Assembly (NCBI RefSeq): GCF_910592395.1
Contig: NC_088324.1
Location: 15,404,953 to 15,464,952 of the forward strand
Source of the DNA: Lineus longissimus
Taxonomy: Eukaryota > Nemertea > Pilidiophora > Heteronemertea > Lineidae
Direction of reading: 5' to 3'
Length of the DNA: 60,000 bases
A program made the position numbers and the translations under genes. How positions within the stretch are numbered: position 1 is the first letter of the stretch; every line of letters begins with the position of its first letter. Positions 38,201 through 47,200 of the stretch are shown in pieces. Under the pieces are notes generated by a model. It made no database searches. It was not told where the DNA came from and saw only the letters and a program-made list of their open reading frames with translations.

Positions 38201-41200
38201 CACCTCAATAGGCCTATTAACAGGGTGTGAAGCCGGAACAATTTCTTAACTTCCCAATATGAAAGTGACCCGAGGAAATTGATCATTTCAATCCAATCAG
38301 CTTAAGAAGGTCTATTTGCAGGTTGTGTGAAGCAAGAACACTTTCTCGACTTCCCAATTATTTCTATCCAATCAGTAAAAGTAGGCCTATTTGCAAGGGG
38401 TATGAAGTTAGGACACTTATTCTAAACCTAACTCATTGTGGTATAATGGGGAACAAAGAGAAAGGCCAGGCCAGTGCAGTCACTTTTCTGTTTCTGAACA
38501 AGCCATGGTTATACAACACTTTCATACCCAACCAGCCCAAATAGGCCTCTTTACATGTTTACTCTGGGGTTTCAAGTGCAGACACTTTCTAAAATAAATT
38601 GTATGATATGCCTATTTGTTGTCGGTGTGAACATGTCTGTTGAAATAAACTAATTATTCTGTTAAAACCAGACAGTGTGATCTTTTTGGCAGAATTTCCA
38701 GAATGCTGAACAGTGGGACCGTTTTGACAGAAATTTGTGTTCATCAGATTGACCAAATAAAGCCAATTTGTACTGAGAACTGTTGAGGTTGATATTGAGG
38801 GCAAATTTTATGGAAGGTCTGAAATAATATTCTCTATGTTAGGGGTTCAAAAGCATATTACAAACTAATTTTACACTTCAGGGGTGTTAGATCAAAATGC
38901 ACCTGTTCTAAATAAAACATCAACAGCAAACAATCCAAGAAAAAAGTCCCAAAACTTACTTTATTTGAACATACTTTTCATTTGACTTGACCATGGATAA
39001 CTGCACCCGGACTGTATGTTATATACAGTAGCTTTGGTCAGAGTTGACTTGAAAAGGACTCAGTATGGTTCTGTAGGTAAATGGAATTTGGTAATCCGAC
39101 CCCAAACCACTTGGCCTATTGTCCCCACTGTGGTAAAGTAATTTATAAGTATTTAGATTCAAGTCCTTGTGTGAATTAGATTGGGTGTGTTACATCATTC
39201 GGTGAGAGACTTGTGGCCCTGAATAGTTACTGGTGAACAAACAAGTCAAGTGTTTATGCACAGTATTTGGTTATAAGTATGCACCAGCCGGCTGATTGTC
39301 ATATACAATGGCGGAATATGGGGGCACACATATTCAGCAGTCCTACACTTACAGTACATTGACAAACTGTGCTATATCAACACAAAGTTTCTTTCAGGAG
39401 CAGCTAGGACTTTTGCACAAGACACTGTCATACACATGTGCACATGTACACATGTACACATGTACACATGTACACATGTACACATGTACACATGTACACA
39501 TGTACACATGTACACATGTACACATGTACACATGTACACATGTACACATGTACCATCAGAAATTGATGTGTTTCATTACAACACAAGTTCTACAAACCAC
39601 ACCACATCCACAAAGATTGCAAACAAGTTCAAATCCCCCTCCCCCAGTCACAAAATCGTCATCTGAAGAAAATATCAATAACAATGCTAAAAAATCGGAG
39701 AATCCATCTCATTGTTGAGAGATACCTAATTGACAGATATCAATGAAGCATGTAATCATATTTCCCCTTACCAGGTGGCAAGCGGTGAAAATAGGAAACT
39801 TCACAGCCCACGCTGCCGTTTTTACACCTTCACGATATGTTACATCTTTATAGTACTACATTTCTTACTCAATCAAGTGATGGTCTCCATTTACGTTAAT
39901 TAAAGCGATCACGATGGGCAATTAGACGTGTTTGCTTAACGATGTTGGTGTTCGGATGGGTTTCGGGTTTGATTGTAAGTAATGGCTTCCCACGATCATA
40001 TTGGCAGAAAAAGAGGCGTATTCACAATGGGGAAGCAGCAGGAGCATCATTGAATCCAAAGGGAATTGTTTGAGAGTGTGAATGGCACAAACGTTATGAT
40101 GACCTGCCATTTCCTTGATGGGAAAAGCAAGCAATTTGAAACTTGATCCGTCAAGACTGTTTCGAAGGGATTTGTTTTCTTCTTGTTGGGTATGATAACT
40201 ATCTCTCTCCGGTTTGAGAGAGCTGCACGCCAAATCTTTGGTTTGAGATCTGTGAACCAGCTAAGGGAGTCTGATGGTAGAAGCCTTACATGCTCTGGGC
40301 CACTAGCACCCCCGACATAAAAACTCGACTGAGAGCTGACCAAAGAATGGCTGATGGACGAGAGAAGTTGAAAAAGAGCTCTTGACTGCAAAGAACACAC
40401 ACAAACATTGCTCATTCAGTTCAGTTTAAAGTACAATGGAAGGTTGATCATTCACTATCAGAAATATTACACACGTGAACCTATTTAGACATTCCTCCAG
40501 GTATACTGCAATCATCTGATCATCATTCAACAGTATGGTCTAACAGTAATGCCCTCCAAACATATGAAAGAGTTTGGCCCAGTTTTTTACTATGAACTGA
40601 AGCACACTCTGCAACAGAAAGCAAATCAAGATGGTGGCCACATCTGATAGCCATTGCCCTAGAATTGCTCATGGCACGTGTTCTCTAGTAGTGTGTCCGG
40701 CCAGCCACACACCACAAGCATTCAGGAAATCCTACTATAGATTTCAGGAACTGATAGGGCGGGCAGGCCTGAAGGAAATATCACTATTGTTGTGCAAGTT
40801 TCTTCTTTGCCTTCATTAATTTTCTTGTCACATGGTCCATGGTCATGGTTTCTCACTTGGTCAATGTTGATGGGGTCTTTAGCTTGCTCTGGCAAAGGCT
40901 CCACTTACAAGGAACTCTTACCATGAACTGCGAAGAACCATAAATTGTAGTTCATTCTCAATTTCATGCTGAAAAAGCACTGCTTCACAATGCACCAAAC
41001 TATCAAATCACTTTTTTGGGTTGTGGAATGGGAATATGCCATTCTTATACGACACATGAAGCAAGTTGTTGACAAAGCGAGTGGGTCAACAAGAAGGTCG
41101 TTTGAAAGAGGCCTACTCAGTCATATGCTTCAGAGTGTACACCACCAAAAGGCCAAACGGATCTTTATTCAGGACACTGGTAATTCAATACTTGGAGAGG

Positions 41201-44200
41201 TTACAAGAGTGTGGAAGTGGGCCATCCAGAGGAGTAGGCCTACTGGTTAAACAACTTGTATGATCTAGTAAGAGACCAAGTTGCCTCTTGAAAAAGCACT
41301 TTTTTGTAGTTGTTGCGAAACATGGAAATGGTGAAAACTGCACAAGGACTGAAGCAAGACAGTTACTGAATCGGAGAGCATGTTACATTGAATTACAGCA
41401 ACAATAGGCCTATCTCAGCTCTAAACCAACATGAACTTCACAAGTAAATCAGAACACAAACCCAATCATCTCGAAGTGAGAGTTCATGCTCTGGCTCATC
41501 AGCCATTTCACCACAATTGCAGACATCTGGCACCATATCTAACAGGCTAGTACACAGTTTATTTCGATCATGTTTTCCTGACACAAACTATCTGATAGGC
41601 CTTGGAATATTACACTTGTCTCGTTCACCAGTGCCCTTGTGTAATTTTCCTCTACTTCAATAACTGTGATGGCGATGATTACAGCTGATTGGCAGTCTAG
41701 GGTGTCATCAGAGTTTGACACTCATGTTTGTGGGGCATCGTCCAGTGGTTGCAGACAATGATTCATTGATTGGCAGCAACAAGGGAATCAACAAATGTAG
41801 ACAATTGTCCAAAAGGTTTTTCTTCATACACAAAGTGTTCTGTGGAGACCGGGATACTTCCCATATGAACAAGGGGCTCAAAGATAGCAAGGGGTGAGGA
41901 AAACTACCTCCTCAATTGGCATATCTGTGTCCCCAGTACACACTGTTTGAACACCAATGTCAGTTACATTAAAAACACTTTGGGATATGATATTTTGAAA
42001 GAAATATCGGAAGTCTTCACAGCATTAAGCGGCTACTAGGGATTGTTTATACTGTACACCATGGCTACTACATACATCACCAGGTAGGAGTTGCTTGTTA
42101 ATACTGTAACCCAAACCAAGAAAGTCATTTCAATGCTTACTAAATAACAAGAATTGCCAGAAGGGTTTATGTACGCAGAATACGAGAGACAGAGAGAGAG
42201 AGAGAGCAAGCAGCAGTTTCTCAGTGTGACTAACCAAGTGTACATGGAGAGCTCATTTGAAGATTATGTAAACTAGCTGGGTTCTTTGGTTATGTCTAGA
42301 AGTAGAAAACCTGACTGGCCTTACCTATTTACATTGTCCAAAGCCACAAGCATCTGAGGACTATGCACAACTTGACAGCCAATAGTGCTATTTGATAACT
42401 GACAAGGGCATATTTAGAATGTAGCTTTGCATACAACAAAGAATGTTACATCAGCCCAGTAGTGTCTTCAAGAGAAATTTATAAGTACTCACCAGGCTTG
42501 CAAGAACATTGGTACGTCAGTTGCCCCGTCTTTGTACAAGTGCCGCTATTCTGACATGGGCTAGGGTTGCACGGGTAGTAGGTCTTCTCACAGTTTTTGC
42601 CAGTAAGGGTTGGTGGGCAGTTGCAACTGAAAACAGCAAGATATTTCCAGTTAGTCAGAGATAATTTGATCAGAGCGATGAGTCTTTTCTTGAAATCTAT
42701 CATATCTGAACAGAGATTACGACTTCTTGCCTCACTGCTTTTAACTCTGGTTTCTCTCCGAGTTAAAAGACAAAGGGCCACCTGTAAACTGAACTAACGT
42801 TTCCTGATAAAGGCAAAATATATCATTGACGAAAGCCACTTCATGAAACATAGTGCAGCCACAAGAGTTCACTCAAAAACCATTCGAAAACAATCTTATC
42901 CAAAATCAATGCTTGTTTCACCTCAAATGCTGAGATATCTATAATGTTTTGGTGTTTTTTTCTTTAAAGCACCAAAGAAGAGAACAATAGAACCATGTAC
43001 AGTGGAGCAAGAACACCATAAAACACACTGATGATGATATACAAAATGTTAGTTTTTTCATTAACTTGTAAACTGACTGTTATCCAAAATATATAGTAGA
43101 CAGGTCTGACATCCTGTTTTTTATATTGTCTGGGTTATGAAGATACTGACAGATATATTAATCAAAACCTGTTGCTTATTTGAACGGAACTTAGAACTTT
43201 TTTCAACCATTTGAATAATGGTTGACCAGGTTGTGCCTGGTGAAACATATCCAGGCTATTCTGCCAATATTGGTGAAGGGGAATATTCTAGCTACTGGAA
43301 GAAGTAACATCAACTGTACACCTATACCCTAACATACGTCAACAAGAGAACCTGGTCAGTCTGATTTGATTCGAATCCTCCCTGATTGTTGTACCTCGTA
43401 ATTGTCTTATCTACAACATTCTGTTTGCGAGATCAAGAATGTTTCGATTCCAAAGAAAATACTGGCATTAACGGAGCACGGGTTGTGTTCGGCTGTTTCA
43501 GGTGCAGACGATAGCGTTGATTTGTTTATGTTTATCCTCCTCTGATCAATCACATCCTTCTCGACGTCGATGCTTATATTCGCTGTTTTATCTTAAACTT
43601 TGCAGCACCATCTTGAAATTTGGTACCGTTACTCCAAATTTTGAAACTCCAGTAGCGTACTTCTCATGAAACCCTTAAAAGGAAGTTTGATAATACTCTG
43701 GGACACCCTGTAGATTACTGACTCTTGCTGCCCCCTACCTGTAAGATCCATGGGTATTCTTGCATGTTCCTCCATTCTGGCATAATCCGGGCGTCTCCGT
43801 ACATTCGTTGATATCCTGGGTGCAGGTCGTATCCTTAAATCCCGGCAGACAGTCACACTTGAATCCAGTGGACAGTGACGCACACCCCGCACCATTCCGG
43901 CATGGCTGGGAGGCACAGTAGTCATTTAACTCACAATGTGTACCTGAAAAGTGCAAAATTTTAGAATATGATACAGGTATTTACCATCAGATACCACCCA
44001 TGGAGTTGGGGAGGGGGGGGGTTAAAGAACAGGGCACCAGATAGATATAATTTGTCTTTTTCCTCAGTTGTTTGTGGACGCTATACTAATGTTTGGATTT
44101 TACGTTTCCATGCCGGTGTTCTGAGAATCGGTCACATTCCATACAGATAGATCATCTATCATATATTGCATAACAAAACGACCAAAGCCAGTACCTGGAT

Positions 44201-47200
44201 AATGACTGAACCTGATTCTTCCCATCAATACATTAAAATCACAGCCTTTATGTCAAACCACGACATGAAATCAAGCCATATCCGCAGATTGCAGACGCAT
44301 AATCGCAATATCGATGAATTTAGATTTTTCTATGTCATCGCAGCGGTACCATGTTCAGTGTGTATAGTGCCCTTGTTTGATATCCCTATCATCAATTAAG
44401 GGACTTCCTGCCGATAATGGAGGTCTGTCAATGCTCAATGATGCTATACCGCATCATCACTTTTCATGTCGCGACTATCCGTGGACTTTAATGTACAATT
44501 GCACGCATCATAGGACAGCGATTTTTAACAGTGGGAAAGTCCGGTGAAATAAACAAGCTCCTCAAATTTTAATGTCAAGGACAGGTGGACTCGCACAGAT
44601 ATAAATTTGGCTTTATTTCCATGGAAGATTGACTTTTTACAACTACTCCAAGAATCTCGAGCTAGAGATTTGACCCCTCAACCGTCCTGAGGTGTTTTCT
44701 GACCCAGTTTAGATGGTCTAGAGCAGGGCCTACCATAGCTGAGGTGGGCTCTTTCCCTGTATCAGAATGAGCAGTTGCATGCCTACGCTTTCAAGGAAGC
44801 AAGATTCTCACCTCTATATCCTGAGACACATGTACACGTATAGTTCTTGAGGGTTCCGATCAGCTTGCAGTGTCCACCATGTTGACACGGGTTACTAAAA
44901 CAGGCGCTCAGTGGGTCCTCAGTCTCACATAAAGTGCCTGAATATCCTGAAAATAGACAAGGGAGATACTTGGTTATATCTTTGAGGTGTTCTCAGGGGA
45001 GTTCGGAATCCACTGGGATAGTTGATGGGATGTTTTTTAGCGTTAGCAGCCACATAAAGTACATTTGACGGTTTATGCTAGGTGCAAGGAATACTTGGTG
45101 AAAGCCAACACCAGCATGAAAAATCTGCGCTCCGCTCGAGAAAAATGTAATTAGTAATGTCATAATGTTGTCTGGGTAAATTAGATGTGTAATTCTACAG
45201 AACAGCTTTGTTCTGTCTGAGTGGCTCAGAATGGCATGAGCAGTGAAGAAAGTGCCATAGTGATGGAGATAATAAGCCATTCTGCAGACAAGGGGTCATT
45301 TTGTTGCCCAGAGCAGCAATTACAATCACAGGTTTTAGCAACATATATTGCTTGTGTGCATGGTGCTTCAGGAGGGAGTCATTTTATTTGATTAGCAAAG
45401 TGATGCCAGAGTTTGGACTCATCAACTCTGCATGTACTTTTTCAAACTGGTTACAAGATGGGTCCCGAATGGATTGGCAGGCTTTGTTACATCCAAAAGA
45501 TTTCTTTCAGGAACAACATTTTCTTGACAGATGTCTGCTGAGATGGTATCTTTTGGGAGATGGTGAATCTGGGAAGATGCCCAACTGTTCCTAACTGATC
45601 TCACTCAATGACTTCATTTATGACCAGAACACACCGACACAAAAAATAATTCACCATTTCTTGATTTGTGATGTTTCTGTTTCTTTCATAAAAAGAATTT
45701 ATATTCTTAATAGCTTTTGATAAGAATGAAATGTTTTGAATAATACTCGAAGCAGATGCGAAAATTATTTCATTTTTCATCTTGTAGAATCGTGCTGTAT
45801 TCACCAATTCGTACAGACCTGACGCACAGACATGAGTTATTGTTGACGTTTTGTCTCGATGAATAGGAAGAGCAAGAAAGACATGAACAAGACAAACGTC
45901 ACGCATGAATGTGCCCAGAATTCGGTCGTGAGACCTTAAAACGCACGTCGCGCTTTTGTGAGCAGCAGATGGACGGCTTGAAAAACCAACATGTTAGTTG
46001 AATGTTGTACTTTGTCAAAAAACTTTCCGCGCTTTTGTTTATCAAAAATGGGAGTTTTTGACAAAATAATTTCTTTGTGCGATCATGAGCGCAGCCTGGT
46101 GTCATCTGGTACTGTTGTGGTATTTTGGCGCGCGCAACACCGTTGGTCCATTTTCTAGCCATTTGTGGTTGGGTTCGTTTTTTGTCACAGGTCACGCGGA
46201 CGCAGGCGCTCAGTGATGTCATACATCAACGTCAATGTTTGGATAGAATATGTGCTTGTGTACATTCGGGGACACATGGCTTTGTGGGTATGGTCATTCA
46301 GACCTTCATGAGAAGAGCTATGTTTCTTGGCAACTTTCAGGACCAAAACAAAGATTGCACAATAATGACTTATCAAAGAAGTTAGATGACCGAGTTGAGA
46401 CAGCACATGAACAACTAAAGAAGTCTCCATTCTCAAGAAGAACTTTCTTAACTTTCTGCAGATTTCACATGGTAAACAGTTTCACTTGCACAGAATGCAA
46501 AAAATACAGTTTTGACCAGCACTGACACCCAACAAACGAGTATGTTTCAATGGCACCCAATGCCATTGTATTGAAGTAAAATTTACGAAGCGATCATTTT
46601 TTCTGTCAATGTGTACTCCTGTTCCCCAGTGCATGCTGACTTGCAACCACTTTTTGTGCAGCGCAGCGTGATCACATGCATTTCACTGCCGGCAGCTCCC
46701 CTTAAAATGGAGGGAAAGTTTTAACAAAAGAAACTATATTTGCCATCATTCTTGCACCAGATGTACAACAATGGGTACCCGCACTATCCAATTTACATGT
46801 GTCGTGTCGTAAAGTGTTCTTTAGTTAAAAAACAAAAGATTTTACATCAGAGGTGTGGTGTTTTGGTTAGAAACGATGGACAATGAGGGAAGAGGAAGAT
46901 GGTGAAGCCAGCGGTTTAAAATTTAATTACAATGGCCGCTTCCCTACATAGTGCAAGGTGCATCAGTACTATTCCACAGACTAAATTAAGAACAATTTAA
47001 GTTAATTACCTAATCATTGAGGTGACAGTTTTTGTTCTAGATGAAATTAAATTTTGATGGCTGATATTTAGGCCAGTTGTACATTACATATTAATATCAT
47101 CACATACCCAGACGTTTCCTCATTTGAAAATGATACAGATAATGATATGAGGAATTAGACAGTCGGTTCAGGTGGTGATATTTGGAAACTTGACGCCACC

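Larger units (their letters stand above)
33707..42492 (-). other. Large Notch intron (8.8 kb) between exons 4 and 5
   Basis: No coding exon supported. It holds the tRNA/5S-like SINE relic, a two-copy 23-bp repeat, a diverged repeat cluster at 38207-38590, the 8-bp satellite and a GA microsatellite, listed separately. Confidence 0.7.

Noticed and set aside
39296-39718. 140-codon frame with Thr-Cys-Thr-His-Val-His repeats
   Set aside because: Produced by the 8-bp satellite; no splice sites or other coding evidence.
43372-43384. GATTCGAATCC resembling a tRNA B box
   Set aside because: No A box at the right distance and no tRNA fold.
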